Assembly (NCBI RefSeq): GCF_030272615.1 | Contig: NC_081411.1 | Location: forward strand, 208,846,244 to 208,910,243 | Length of the DNA stretch: 64,000 bases | Direction: 5' to 3' | From: Cryptomeria japonica | Lineage: Eukaryota; Streptophyta; Pinopsida; Cupressales; Cupressaceae | Shown here: positions 1-10,607 of the stretch, one piece after another | Layout of the letters: each line of letters starts with the position of its first letter | Position numbering within the stretch: position 1 is the stretch's first letter | The notes under the pieces: model-generated | Told to the model about the DNA's origin: nothing | The model's database searches: none | Seen by the model: the letters and a program-made list of their open reading frames with translations, nothing else | Program-made: the position numbers and the translations under genes

Positions 1-346
1 AAACTTACCAGAACCCCAAACCATAGCCCTAATCATAATCCTTACCCTAACCATAATTCTAAACCCTAACCTTAACTATAATCTTACACTAAACTTAACC
101 CTAACCCAAATTGAACCTTAATCTTAATGTATTTCTAACCTTAATCTAGCCCAAACCCTAATGCTAATTGAACTTTTATAGTAATTTAACCCTAACTTTA
201 ATGTAATTGAAACATGATGTAAACCATAACCTTTACCATACTCCTAACCACAACTCTAAACCATTAATCTTATCATAACCCTAACCCTAACCTAACCTAA
301 TCATAACCCTAAACCCTCACCTTAAAAATTGGGATTGGCTTTACAA

Positions 347-425
347 CCCTTAGGATGCACCAATCATCTATTATAATATACTAATAATATATGAAGGGTA
401 TTAATACCTTGCTGCATCCAAAGGG
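347..425. mobile_element. 79-bp foldback (MITE-like) element, copy 1
   Basis: A non-telomeric insert within the satellite, bounded by 13-bp inverted ends: CCCTTAGGATGCA at 347-359 and the near-complement TGCATCCAAAGGG at 413-425. The ~53-bp core is AT-rich. Copies with the same length and position inside the satellite lie at 32581-32659 (perfect 13-bp ends) and 34923-35001. It has no coding capacity. The inverted ends and conserved length suggest a miniature inverted-repeat element amplified with the satellite; a clear target-site duplication was not identified. Confidence 0.55.
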
Positions 426-527
426 CTGAATAGTTGTTTGCCTAAAAATAACTTTAAACCTAACCCTAACCATGGTGTACACCCTAACCCTATCAATAAT
501 TCTAACCACAATGTAAACCCTAATCCT

Positions 528-600
528 AACCATAACCATAACCATAACCATAACCATAACCATAACCATAACCATAACCATAACCATAACCATAACCATA
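528..600. repeat. (AACCAT)n hexanucleotide microsatellite, ~12 units
   Basis: Twelve or so perfect AACCAT units inside the degenerate satellite. The equivalent tract in the duplicated block (35104-35148) has about 7.5 units, which accounts for most of the length difference between the two blocks (2169 versus 2139 bp). This points to recent slippage. Confidence 0.9.
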
Positions 601-1100
601 ATTATAATCCTAAACCTAACTATAACCCAAACCTTAAACCCTAACCCAAGCAATAACCCTAAATGCTAACCATGATGTAAATCTTAACCCTAGCCATGAC
701 CATGATATAAATACTAATATTAATCCTAACACTAATCCTGAATCCTAACCCTAACCGTGATGTAAACCCTAACCGTAGCCATAATCCTAATCATAACTCT
801 AACCCTAACTTCAACACCAACCATGATGTAAACCATATCCCTAACCATAATCCTAACCATAACTCTAGTCTTTAACCCTAACCTAACCATAACCATAAAC
901 CCTAACTCTAACAATAATCCTTAGCCCTAAACCTAACCATGATATAAACCCTAAACTATGCTATCCCTAAACCTAACCATGCTAACCCTAATCATGATAT
1001 AAACCCTAACCATTATCATAACCCTAAACTTAATAATAACCCTAATCCAAACCATGATTTAAATCTTATCCTCGACCCTAACACTAACCTTAACCGTAAC

Positions 1101-1709
1101 GCTAACCATAACCATAATACATGCCATTAAACAAAGTTTAATATATCTTAGATCTTTTAGTATTTGCTTTTCTTGCAACACATATATATTAATAACAATA
1201 ATCTAAATAGATATATAAAATTGTAACGATAAAATAATATAATAATACTATAATATAATTTCTTTTAATAAAAAGATACTATATAATTATATATTAATTT
1301 ATTTTATGTTTTCCATGTTGCGCGCGCAACTGCCACTAGCATGTATGTCTTAAATTTTAATTTAATCTATATAACATACCTCCTTCCCGAGAGATATCCT
1401 TCCCTAACGCTAACCATAACCATAATACATGCCATTAAACAAAGTTTAATATATCTTAGATCTTTTAGTATTTGCTTTTCTTGCAACACATATATATTAA
1501 TAACAATAATCTAAATAGATATATAAAATTGTAACGATAAAATAATATAATAATACTATAATATAATTTATTTTAATAAAGAGATACTATATAATTATAT
1601 ATTAATTTATTTTATGTTTTCCATTTTGTGCGCACAACTGCCACTAGCATGTATGTCTTGAATTTTAATTTAATGTATATAACATACCTCGAGAGATATC
1701 CTTCTCGAG
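1101..1709. repeat. ~308-bp AT-rich tandem pair next to the satellite
   Basis: Two adjacent near-identical units (1101-1408 and 1409-1709) each start in telomere-word sequence (GCTAACCATAACCATAAT). Each then runs through an AT-rich stretch with ATATATTAATAACAATAATC, a CGCGCGCAACTGCCAC patch, and ends near CATACCTC...GAGATATCC. The first unit returns to telomere words before the second begins. The same pair is present at 35653-36255 with a 302-bp period; the 6-bp difference lies in the CCTCC/TTCCCGA stretch around 1378-1390. Confidence 0.85.
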
Positions 1710-1782
1710 ATAGGTGCCTCGAGAAGGATATCTCTCAGCTTATGTTATATAGATTAAATTAAAATTTAAGACATATATGCTA
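1645..1782. repeat. 138-bp hairpin (long inverted repeat, 8-bp loop)
   Basis: The left arm (1645-1709) begins TAGCATGTATGTCTT and ends CTTCTCGAG. The right arm (1718-1782) is its near-complement, beginning CTCGAGAAGG and ending AAGACATATATGCTA. The 65-bp arms are separated by an 8-bp loop centred at 1713/1714. The right arm is an inverted copy of the end of the adjacent tandem unit. The structure is conserved at 36191-36328. Confidence 0.85.
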
Positions 1783-2169
1783 ATTTTAATTATATATTAA
1801 CATCTACAAACAACACCATTAAAACAACAACTTATAAACATTTATTTTGTATTTTTTTTTAATAATTAAAAAACAAAACTAAATTAAAAAAAAACAAGTA
1901 GCAATAGAATAAAATTTTGTCCATTATAAATTTGGTAATCAAATTCTATTAGTTAAATTGCCCCCTCCCTAACAGCTGCAAAAGACTGAATTATTGATTT
2001 AATACACTTACTATTCCATGTTTGTTTCTGCATACATATTTATGCTCTCTTTTCTCTTCTTCTACTATTTCTTCACACAATATTTTCTCAACATTTATTG
2101 CCCTAGACGTTTGAAACACTAATGACAAGAATATGAGAGCAGTTTCAGGCAGAATAAGCGACACTGAAT
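1783..2169. repeat. AT-rich tail of the duplicated block
   Basis: Non-coding AT-rich sequence downstream of the hairpin, ending at ACACTGAAT. Its counterpart is 36329-36715, after which the two loci diverge abruptly. A shortened, more diverged version (words such as ATATTAACATCTACAAA and CACAATATTTTCTCAAC) lies at 7448-7634. No gene is visible here. Confidence 0.7.
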
Positions 2170-2268
2170 ATAGGAAGAATCAACCTCATCAATAGGATTA
2201 AAATCTGAAAAAGAGTACAACTGAGATGCATGATCAACTACCCTAGTCGCAATGATAGCTCCACTCTC

Positions 2269-2733
2269 CTAGTCTCTAATGATAACCGAATCAGGTGTAA
2301 ACTCCACAGTTTTCCTAGTTGCCCCATGTGGGATTTGATAGATGGAAAGAAGATTATTTGTCAAGTGGGGTACACACAACACATCATTGAAGGAGTTATC
2401 CCCAATGGAAATAGATCCTTTCCCAATCACATCCATGTATGTATGATTGCCCATCAAAATCTGCAGCATGTGGCAAGGTTCAAATGTAGAAAACATAGAC
2501 TACAAAGATGCCATATGATGAGAAGCCCCTGAATCTAGAAGCCATGTCCATGAATCATGTCTTGTAGTAGCATAAAGAGCTTGTCCCTTTTTCTTATCTG
2601 TCCCAAAAGAGTGATCCATTCCTTTATCTTTGGAAGAAGAATCCAATGTATACATTCTAGAAGGTAGGTTGATTCTATTCTTCTCAAGAAGATTCTTCAA
2701 CTCATCAATATCCTACTTATAACAATGATGTTC
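2269..2733 (-). pseudogene. Copia protease region (gag-pol fragment)
   Basis: Minus-strand frames encode the aspartic protease region of a Copia polyprotein. The active-site motif DSGASHHM lies near 2505-2535, preceded by a linker rich in S, K and D. After a frame break it continues into a conserved protease C-terminal stretch (FNDVLCVPHLTNNLLS, about 2350-2390), which is typical of Ty1/copia elements just before the GAG-pre-integrase domain. A stop/frameshift near 2497 separates the two pieces. The fragment is cut at about 2172, before any integrase. Catalytic D-S-G is intact, but the reading frame as a whole is broken. Confidence 0.75.
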
Positions 2734-3547
2734 ATCATGTCCTGACTTCTTGCAATATCCACAAAAAAAATTTGTCCTTATATGATTTCCTCTTAGGTGA
2801 GAATGGTGAATCACCTTGTTGTGGAGAGGAAGATTTTGCTCCATCTTGTTGTGGTTTTGACTTAGGTTACTTGTGATTCTTACCATTTCCTTGATTACTT
2901 TGATTCCCTTTATTAGCCACCAAAGCTTGTGACTTTGAAGATTTGAGATTCCCCATTGTGGTGAACTTAGATTGCTCAAGTATCAACATCTCCATGAATG
3001 AATCAAATGAGGGAGAAGTATATGAGGAACCTTGATCTAACCTATGCAAGTGAAAGCTAGATACAAAGGCTGCATACTCTGAAGGAAGCTTGTCCAACAA
3101 GTTATAAACCAATTGAGCATCCTTTTTGTCAATTCCACAGTCCTTTAGCTTTGCTCTTAATTTAGTTGCTTTTGTGACATAATATTGGATTGTATCAAAA
3201 TCCTTGGGATCCAAAGTTGTGAGTTCACCATCAAGCTTGTAGCCCTTAATCTCATCAACTTGACCATATAATTTCTGAAGAATATCCCAAGTCTCTTTAA
3301 TTGTTGTACACTTATCAATATGAAAAATGAGGTCATCTAATACATACTTTCTAAGAGTTCCAAGTGCCATAGAATTCTTAGTAAGCCATTGAATTTGAGC
3401 ATTAGAATCAGCGTTAGGATCATGTGGTGTTGTAATAGTTTTATTTACATAATAAATGAGTCCTTTTTCCATTAGTTTACTCCATGCCTTAATCTTCCAT
3501 GATGAATAATTATGAGGAGTTAAAAGTGGAAATTTAGGAGAGCCCAT
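2734..3547 (-). pseudogene. gag: Copia gag polyprotein (broken)
   Basis: The best-preserved gag in the window. The likely start is the ATG at 3547-3545 (MGSPKFPLLTPHNYSSW), and the frame stays open to about 2867. The W-containing N-terminal motif NYSSWK, the central WDILQKLYG stretch and the KLPSEYAAFVSSF region are standard features of plant Ty1/copia gag (UBN2-type). A frameshift near 2868 moves the remainder to another frame that carries a CCHC zinc knuckle (CGYCKKSGHDEHHC, about 2720-2761), an RNA-binding nucleocapsid module. Extra N-terminal codons upstream of 3547 are leader sequence, not gag. It is inactive as it stands because of the frameshift and the 3' truncation. Confidence 0.8.
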
Positions 3548-4338
3548 AGCACCAAAATGAAAAAAACACAAGATAGAGGGAGGCACAATCACATAAGACA
3601 CCCCCCCAAAATACTCAATCAAGAAACCCCCCAAAAGTGTGATTTGACTTTTTATACTTAGTGCGTATACAATGGGCCACTTGCAAAACAAGGCAAAGTG
3701 GACTTCTGATTTCAATTTACAACTTCTCAAAATGAGATATAAGAGACTTCAACAAATACTGCTAGTGATCTAAATTGAGATCCAAGCAAAATACAAGTAC
3801 CAAATATGCCAAGAATGGCCAAATACTAAAAGTACAATTTCTACTCAAAATCACTGCAAACCTATATCCAAAAAATAGAAAACTCCAAATCACTGCAAAC
3901 CTAAAAAGGAGTCCATATGAGACCAAATGAAGCCTCCAAAGTTGTAAAAATTGGGATTTCATGATTTCCAAAAAACCTATATCGGAAAAATAGAAAAATA
4001 TCACACCACTGTACAGATCAAAAAATTTTACCCCAAAACAAAAAAAATTTCTCAAAAATAAGATTCCGGATGAGTGAGATATCGCTATTTGAAAACTGCT
4101 TGGAAAATTATAATTTCTCGAAAATTTCCGTTGCAGCTTGAAACTTCAAATGCCTCTAGATTTGGCTTCTGAAGTCTGATTTGGATGAAACAAAAGGCAA
4201 AATTGACTTTCTTGGACCTCCTCAATCGAATGGTAACCTCATATTTGACCCATCAAGCTCCAATAAAAACCGGCAATACAAAGATAAAAAATGCAAACCC
4301 CAAATTTCTCTCAATTGGCAAACCAATAGCACTCTAAT

Positions 4339-4351
4339 GGCTCTGATACCG
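4339..4351 (-). other. Primer-binding site (initiator Met-tRNA type)
   Basis: The plus-strand GGCTCTGATACC is the reverse complement of GGTATCAGAGCC, which pairs with the 3' end of plant initiator tRNA-Met. It directly abuts the inner end of the LTR, fixing the orientation (minus) and the LTR boundary. Copies B (21608-21620) and C (51705-51717) have the same site with the usual A next to the LTR, where this copy has G. Confidence 0.85.
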
Positions 4352-4791
4352 TGTGAGATTTTGCCAAGATCAAGAGGCAATGGAAAGAAAAAAGAAGAGA
4401 GAACAAATAGATGATAGAAATAAACTGTATTCGATCAAGAAAATACTGATCAACTAGATCATTAATCGTTACATACAATGAATATGAGCTTGCTTATATA
4501 GGCAAGGCTATATGGATATGTGAGCACACAAACATGACATGTGGCTCAATAAGAAAAAAAGGGTAGGTAGGAGAAACAATATAGTAGTCCACATGAGGTG
4601 GATCACCCACTGAATATGGAGTGTAACAACAAGATCAACACCATAAAAGGTGGAAATTATCCTACACAAACTATCCCAATGTGGCACAAACACCCAAGTG
4701 TCTCATACCCAAACTACTATGAAATGCATTTCCTAAGTAAGCTGAAGTAAGGTGTAATAATATCCAAGATAAATAATTATTTACACCAACA
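4352..4791 (-). repeat. Copia-like 5' LTR, copy A (440 bp)
   Basis: Starts TGTGAGATTTTGCC and ends ACACCAACA on the plus strand, giving TG...CA termini. Homologous LTRs lie at 21621-22078, 48881-49341, 51718-52175 and 60728-61188 (458-461 bp). This copy is shorter, partly because it lacks one of the two GGGTAGGTAGG repeats near 4560. A TATATAGGC motif at 4496-4504 may be part of the LTR promoter. Confidence 0.85.
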
Positions 4792-7241
4792 ATTTTGTTG
4801 ATAGAATTTTGATATTCTTTACATTTTGATAACCCTATGGATAAGGAGTCTTAATAGAAAGAGTTTGGGGTTTAATGGTTGAAATGACAAGAAATGAGGT
4901 TTGAATAGATTAAAAATATAACTAGGAATCATTTACAACCACTATTTCATTGGGAAACAATCAATTAGGACAAAATTCAGTCCCTTAGGAGAGCTAATAA
5001 CTATCGTTAATTGTTCACTTTTTTATATGATATGATTGTATATGAGAAAATCCAAGAACCAAGGATAATGATAAGAGAATGACACGATTTAGAATAAACA
5101 AATAAAAACATATCATAGAGTAAACATATAATTACAAATCTAGAAATGGGACACAAAAGGGGCATGTATCTGAAATCTACACCTAAAAATGGCAAACAAG
5201 TGTTTTAAGCAGCCTACTTGTGTAGATGCTTCCTGTAGCTAACACTTCAAATTCTAGATCAAGATATTTTATAGATGACACTCTTTGAAATTAAGCCAAA
5301 AGTGTGAGACATGTGTGATAATTTCCAAAAACCACAAGTTTTTTCTTGTTCAAAATCTATAACTTTAACTCTGAGCCATTTCTTTAAAATTCTATAAATT
5401 TAGTAAGTCAGATCTGTAACTTGCATAGAAAAAGGGGAAAAAAGTTATGTTGTATAGAGGCTTGATTAACTAAAACCTCGAGTAGTAATTACCTTCACTA
5501 TAACTATGATATGATGTGAGATAGCTTACCCCTAGTAGAGAAGGGTTTAAAATCTTAAAGGAAATGTTGAACTGATAATTGATACTTTTTGTATGAACTT
5601 ATATCCCTAGAGTATTCACAATACTTGATATTGCTTGATAGGAGTTAATTCATACCATTATTAATAGAGAAAAAAATAAACTTGATCATGATTGCGAAAC
5701 TTGAATTATTGAATGCTTGACTTTAGATCTCTCCTCAAGTGCCTTGAATATTCCTAATTAAATTGTTGAAATTAAGAGATATTGAAATGAGGGGGAGGGA
5801 GTTATATTTATGCATAAATTACACCATTTGTGTTAAAATTTTGAAGAAGGTTGACATCGAGGAGCACCTTCTTTCTCGACATTTTCTTGACTATTAGAGG
5901 TTCAAATCTAGGCCAAAAGGCTAGACTAGGGTGCTAAGTGTGATAGTCCATTAAGACTACTATAGTGGGTACCATAGTACTAGATTTTTTATCCAAAACT
6001 AACATTAGTGAGCTCAAGATTATGCTATAGTATTTTATAACCTCTACTATAGGTATGAAATTATGTGAGCAACCTTATCCCAGGTAGAGTAGAGGCTAAA
6101 AATCCTGAAGAAAATATTGAATTGACAAATGATACCTTTCCTATGAAATTCTCTTCCTTAGGCATTCATAGTGCTCGGTGTTGCTTGATAGGAATTGATG
6201 GCTAACTTATTTAATAAATAAACACCTAACTTGATCATGATTGTTGAACTTGAATTATTGAATATTTGACTTTATATCTCTCCTCAAGTGCCTTGAATAT
6301 TACTGATTGAATTTCTCAATTAGAGTGATGATTTGGAATTAGGATATGTTGAAATGAGGCAGAGGGAGTTGTATTTATACACAATTTAAATATTTTATGT
6401 TTAAATTTTGAAGAAGGATGGCATCTGGTATCACTCTCTTGGTTTACATTTTCTTGACTATTAGAGGTTCAAATATAATCTTGGAAAGGCTAGATTAGGG
6501 TGCTATGTGTCATACTCCAAGATGACTAGGGTGGTAGGTACCATAGTTCTAGAATTTTTAGCCAAAACGAATGTAACCCCATGTCCCCATGTCACTACGT
6601 AAGTGCATTATCTGCTTAAATTTAAGGAGTTTGTGTGTCCCCATGCAAATTTGTATTGATAGCAAAGGGATAAATTGAAATCTATCCCTATTGTAGTGGA
6701 GAAGAAGCTGCTTAGAAATAAAAAATAAGCTTTGAAAAGGGGGGGGGGGGGGAGGGGGGCTAGAAATAACTAGTAGTTGCTTATTAAAAAAATTGATATG
6801 TGGCTCCACAAATTTATTTCCCTCCTTTTTATACGTCTCCAATCTTTTCTCCTGAATTTATTGTAGAAATTATTATTAATGATTTCAACTAATTTTTTTT
6901 TAAGATAATTGCTTAAAACATAAGCATAAAAATTAAATATCCAGGGGGCCACCAGGTACATAAATTGTTCCTAAAAATATTCTATAGTGGCTAGCAGCAA
7001 AATAAAACTAAGAAATGGCATGGGTGAAGTCAAGATTGTCTAGGCCTTCCAAATTTATCCATGAACACTAGAAAGCTATGGTACCATCCCAATTTAGCAT
7101 TGGTGTTTAGGTTTAATATTGGTCTCTAGCTTTAGTATTGAAGTTATGATAGTCTATTGTAGTTTAATCATAGTTCTATTGTCCTATCATGCAAATATAT
7201 GCTATGGATAATTAAACAAGACACTACAAATGTAGTGGAAA
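4792..7241. repeat. Duplicated non-coding flank, copy A
   Basis: About 2.45 kb with no credible gene, matching 22079-24530 and 52176-54630. It contains an old internal tandem duplication: the stretch around 5550-5985 (GATATTGCTTGATAGGAG, CTCAAGTGCCTTGAATATT, TTTTGAAGAAGG) is repeated in diverged form around 6100-6560, with a period of roughly 550 bp. A poly-G tract (G14-A-G6) at 6739-6759 is strongly length-variable among the three copies. By eye this copy differs more from copies B and C than they do from each other. Confidence 0.8.
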
Positions 7242-7695
7242 ATTTCTAAGGAATATTAATTTTAATATATGTTTCAACAAATTGTAAATGAAAGATTCAA
7301 AATGTTTAATGTATGTTTCAACAAATTGTAAAATTCTGAGAATCTAAATATCTATTATAAAATCAAAGTATTACTAGCTTATGTATATTTAATAATATAT
7401 ATAATAAACAGAGATATATCTTTCAAGAAGCTTCTATTTTTTTATTAATTTTAATTAGATATTAACATCTACAAATAACACCATTAAAAAAATAACTTAG
7501 AAATATTTATTTTATACATTTTTTCAATAATTAAAAAAGAAAATTATAAATTTGGTAATCAAATTCTATTAGTTAAATTTTCTCATCTTCTACTATTGCT
7601 TCACACAATATTTTCTCAACATTTATAGCCCTAATATTTATACCCTTCACATTGGCAACTGATTAACATGATGGTATCATGATGAGATATATAAG
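7242..7695. repeat. Mosaic of two repeat fragments
   Basis: The stretch 7286-7450 matches 30820-30984 downstream of the F-box locus (TGTATGTTTCAACAAATTG through AAGCTTCTATTTTTTTATT). It passes directly into 7448-7634, a shortened relative of 1785-2107 in the hairpin-associated block. The first piece holds a small internal duplication (TATGTTTCAACAAATTGTAAA at about 7267 and 7313). No coding region is visible. Confidence 0.65.
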
Positions 7696-7704
7696 TTTTT
7701 TTTT

Positions 7705-8044
7705 ATATTGCATATATGAGAATAACGCTGTTACAAAATGGTTAGAAAAAGATTAATCAGAGTGTCTAACTGGACCCCCGGTCCAAATTTACAAAAACAA
7801 CATACATATTAGTTACTATGATTATACATGGGGGAGTATCTTCTCCTAGATCTATAGACTATACTATTAATTACAAGGCAAAACTAAAACCAATATCATC
7901 AAGGCTACCAGTCAATTATCCTTGGAGAATTTGTTCCTGCGGTGCATCTATCCATGTAGTCCATCCCCTGGGGCCCTCCATCCAGACGACTTGTTTTCTG
8001 TCAAGAAGTTCTGTGAGCATCTATATCTGATCTTTAACAGGGTC
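7705..8044 (-). other. Putative LINE 3' untranslated region
   Basis: About 340 bases between the end of the LINE C-terminal frame and the 9-T run at 7696-7704. No domain is recognised. It is assigned to the LINE by position only. The 70-residue frame on the plus strand here has no family features. Confidence 0.45.
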
Positions 8045-8542
8045 TCACGCTCTTGCGACCTCTACTCCCAGGGTCTCTAGAGCCAGGTTTACATCTTTCT
8101 TTCCTCTAATTGCCTTCCTCCATTTGTATCCATTTTCCAACTCGTGAAGGAACATCCTTGCGTTTCCATCTTTTATGAACCTGAAGAATTTGTTCTTTTC
8201 TACATTCATCTTCACTAATACCTGCAAGAGATTTAGATGAAGGGTGAGTCCACGAAAAGACTCAGTAAGGGCCCCACCTAAGCCCTGAAACTTATCTTCA
8301 TTTCTTAATTTCCAAATGTACCATAAAATCTCAGAAGTAAGAACATACCAGAAGAGGTTAGTGTCCTTTTTTAGACCCTTAATATATCTGATTATAACAT
8401 CAAGAACAGTAAATTGAGCAGGAATACCAATACCAAATAATAAGAGATATTTCTTTAGTAATGCTACATTAAAAAAATTATGTCTAATTGATTTAGGAAC
8501 CCTACAAATATCACTGCTGTTATGGTCTTTTCTGATTGGCAA
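8045..8542 (-). pseudogene. LINE ORF2 C-terminal domain fragment
   Basis: A 165-codon open stretch on the minus strand. It matches the region C-terminal to reverse transcriptase in plant L1-type LINEs: a CRVPKSIRHNFF-like segment related to the zinc-binding zf-RVT region, followed by the characteristic LWYIWKLRNEDKF motif (about 8290-8330). The first residue shown is only an internal Met. Upstream sequence (8543-8880) holds more of the same frame, broken by stops. It ends in a normal stop near 8045, so this is probably the real 3' end of ORF2. Confidence 0.65.
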
Positions 8543-9325
8543 CCTTATAATAAAAAGCCATTTAAAACACTTCTCTTTAGGAGCGAAAGGGCTACCCCAA
8601 AGCCTATTAAAAACCTTCTTCCATTGTTTAACTGAAAAGTCTGCAAACCACAGATTATTAACATGGGAAATTATTGCTTCATCATATGTTAGGGTTTTAT
8701 AAATAATACTAGCTTTAATGTTAAAACCGAGATGGTATTATTCCACCAAATATCCTTGCAATAGTTTATATCATTCTTGCATTTTTTGGGCAAGTAAAGT
8801 TTCTTGCAAGATTTTTGTAACATATTATAGGTTCGTTTATGGGAGATTTGAAGGTTAAATCTAGCTCTAAGGGTATCCTAATCTAGCAACCTATCAACCT
8901 TAATAATATCTTTAAAGCAGCAGATGCCTTTTTTTGCCCATGCTTTGGTAGAGCACCCCTAAGTAAGAGCCAAGGGTTTGGAGGAGTGCAAGAGGTTCCA
9001 GCAAATGGATCTACCTCCATGGATAATCTCATTGTTGCTGACTCTATTATTGCTGATGAAGGGCTTACCACTAATCTAGGCCTTCCAGATAGACTTGAAG
9101 ATATTAGACCCTTGTATTGAGACCTCGAAATCCCCAGCCACAAGGTCACAGAAAGGTAGGGTTTTCCAGGTTTTTGCCTTCTTTGGTACAACCTTCAAAA
9201 TGTTATTCCTAACTAGAACCTTCCAAGGTTCATTCCCATCTAGAGCCTAGAAAATCCATTTTACTGCAAGAGAAATTCCTTGGATTCTCAAATCCTAAAG
9301 TCCTAGCCCTCCCAAACTCTTATCT
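8543..9325 (-). pseudogene. LINE ORF2 region between RT and C-terminal domain (decayed)
   Basis: A minus-strand stretch linking the RT thumb/connection region to the C-terminal domain. The recognisable piece at about 8883-9191 reads through several frames, with words such as WLLLRGALPKHG and GISRSQYKGL, but frameshifts and stops are frequent. It is assigned by continuity with the flanking LINE domains. Confidence 0.55.
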
Positions 9326-10607
9326 TTATGACACCATTCCCATTTCACAAGATACATCTTCTTTTTTACCTTTTCCATTAGACCGTAGGAAATTCTTGAT
9401 GGTTTTATATATTTCTAGGATTTGGTAATTAGAGAACATCCATACTGATGAGTAATAGATGATGTAAGAGGATAGAACATTTTGACACACCTGCATTCTC
9501 TCGGCGAGTGAGAGATATCTATTATCACATTTGTTAAGCTTTTTGTCTATCTTGCTTCTAAGCCATTGCCACATCTCTTTGAGAGATGGGGATATGGCAA
9601 ATGGAATTCCTAGGTACTTGACTATCTTGTTGGGCCTCCCCATTGGATCCCAAACTACTGTAACCAATCCAGAGGCTGCTCCTCCCACCCAAGCATGGTA
9701 GATTTTCTTTGTGAAATTTTAGCCCCTGAAATCTGTCCTAGGAATTTGATTTTTCCTTCTAGGGCCTCCATATTCTATTTACTGATTTCCAAAAAGAGTG
9801 TCATGTCATCAAAAAATTGTGCATTGATCAACTCCTCCCCATTTGGAAGTTGGACCCCCTAAACTTTAGGAGAGATAGTATAGTCTCTAAGTATGTAAAA
9901 TAGGGCATCGACTGGAATAACGAAGAGAGAAGGGGCTAAGGGGCAACCCTGTCTAATAGATCTGCCTAGAGTAATGTTTTGTGACAAGGATCCATTAACT
10001 TCCACCTGAGCTGAAGCATCTTTGAGAAAAACCATAATCCATTTACAGAATTCTGTTGGAAAACCAAAAGCTTCTAACATAATAAGAATAAACCCCCATT
10101 CTACCATGTCGTATGCTTTCTCGAAATCTAGGAGAAACATGACTGCATTCTATTTTGAAGTCCTCACCCATTCCATGGCCTCCCAACTGGTAATTAGATT
10201 TTCCAGTATATATCTTCCTTTGATGAAACCTGTTTGTGTGGAACAAATGAACTTAGGAAGAATATTCTCCAATCTAATCGCCACTGTCTTGGCCAATATT
10301 TTGTAAGATACATTAAGGAGTGTTATCGGTCTTCAATTTTTGATAAGGGACTTGTCCCCATCCTTAGGAAGTAGTTTGATAATCCCACTTTTAATTCATT
10401 CCCCTAAAGAGCTAGTGTTAAAGGCCTCAGTATAAAGCTCATGCAGCTCATTACTCACCCAATCCTCATTGGCTTTGTAGAACTCTATCATCAGCCCATT
10501 CGGGCCCGAAGATTTGTCATTATTCAGGCTTTTGATGGTACCTTTTAGTTCTTGTAGAGTGATGGGCCCCCTTAATGACTGCGCATCTTCCTCTAAAATC
10601 TTGGAAG
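9326..10607 (-). pseudogene. LINE reverse transcriptase domain (decayed)
   Basis: The minus strand encodes the RT fingers and palm. The FEKAYDMVEW motif (RT block with a catalytic Asp) is near 10110-10135 and RQGCPLAPSLF near 9930-9965. A decayed catalytic box reads AQFFDDMTLF at about 9800-9830, so the usual F/YADD has Phe in place of Ala but both Asp residues are kept. KYLGIPF (about 9590-9612) marks the thumb boundary. Upstream pieces (FICSTQTGFIKGRYILEN, KLLPKDGDKS) are visible in-frame near 10210-10380, with intervening stops. The domain is cut at 10607 by the LTR element and resumes as linker at 18762. It is clearly plant LINE RT, but inactive. Confidence 0.85.
10603..10607. other. Target-site duplication, left (GGAAG)
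   Basis: GGAAG immediately precedes the 5' LTR start at 10608 and recurs at 18762-18766 directly after the 3' LTR. Five bases is the usual duplication length for Copia and Gypsy integrases. It confirms both LTR boundaries and the nested insertion into the LINE. Confidence 0.9.

Larger units (their letters stand above)
1..1100. repeat. Degenerate telomere-word satellite (left array)
   Basis: An almost uninterrupted run of short words such as CCCTAA, CCCTAAA, CCATAA, CCTAAT and ATGATGTAAACC. Canonical plant telomere units (CCCTAAA) are present but never in a long perfect run, so this is an old interstitial telomere-like satellite rather than a chromosome end. Longer phrases (for example ATGATGTAAACC followed by CCTAACC and AGCCATAATCC) recur every few hundred bases, which shows higher-order organisation. 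It corresponds almost base for base to 34577-35690. Open frames here are period-6 low-complexity artefacts (NHNHNH or VMVMVM strings), not genes. Confidence 0.9.
2172..4791 (-). mobile_element. Copia-like LTR element, copy A (3'-truncated)
   Basis: Read on the minus strand: 5' LTR (4791-4352), primer-binding site, gag, zinc knuckle, retroviral-type protease, then abrupt truncation at about 2170 where the satellite-associated block begins. The sequence from 2172 to 4351 matches the internal region of the copy at 60728-64000. The right flank (4792 onward, beginning ATTTTGTTGATAG) is the same as at copies B and C, so this is a duplicate of one original insertion. No integrase or reverse transcriptase is present. 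Confidence 0.85.

Noticed and set aside
528-600. CRISPR-like array
   Set aside because: Perfect six-base units without spacers; it is a microsatellite in a plant-type sequence.
381-914. Frames with NHNHNH or VMVMVM strings in the satellite (also 32273-35466)
   Set aside because: They follow directly from the six-base telomere-like words, occur on both strands at once and have no codon or domain features.
1-1100. A true chromosome end (telomere)
   Set aside because: The words are heavily degenerate, the array passes into unique and transposon DNA, and no long perfect CCCTAAA run exists.
5007-5195. Conserved 62-codon minus-strand frame, also at 22294-22482 and 52391-52579
   Set aside because: It is conserved only because the whole flank is duplicated. 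Hydrophobic low-complexity content and lack of an upstream signal argue against a gene.
6558-6842. Frame with a Pro-rich stretch
   Set aside because: The prolines are translation of the poly-G tract on the other strand.
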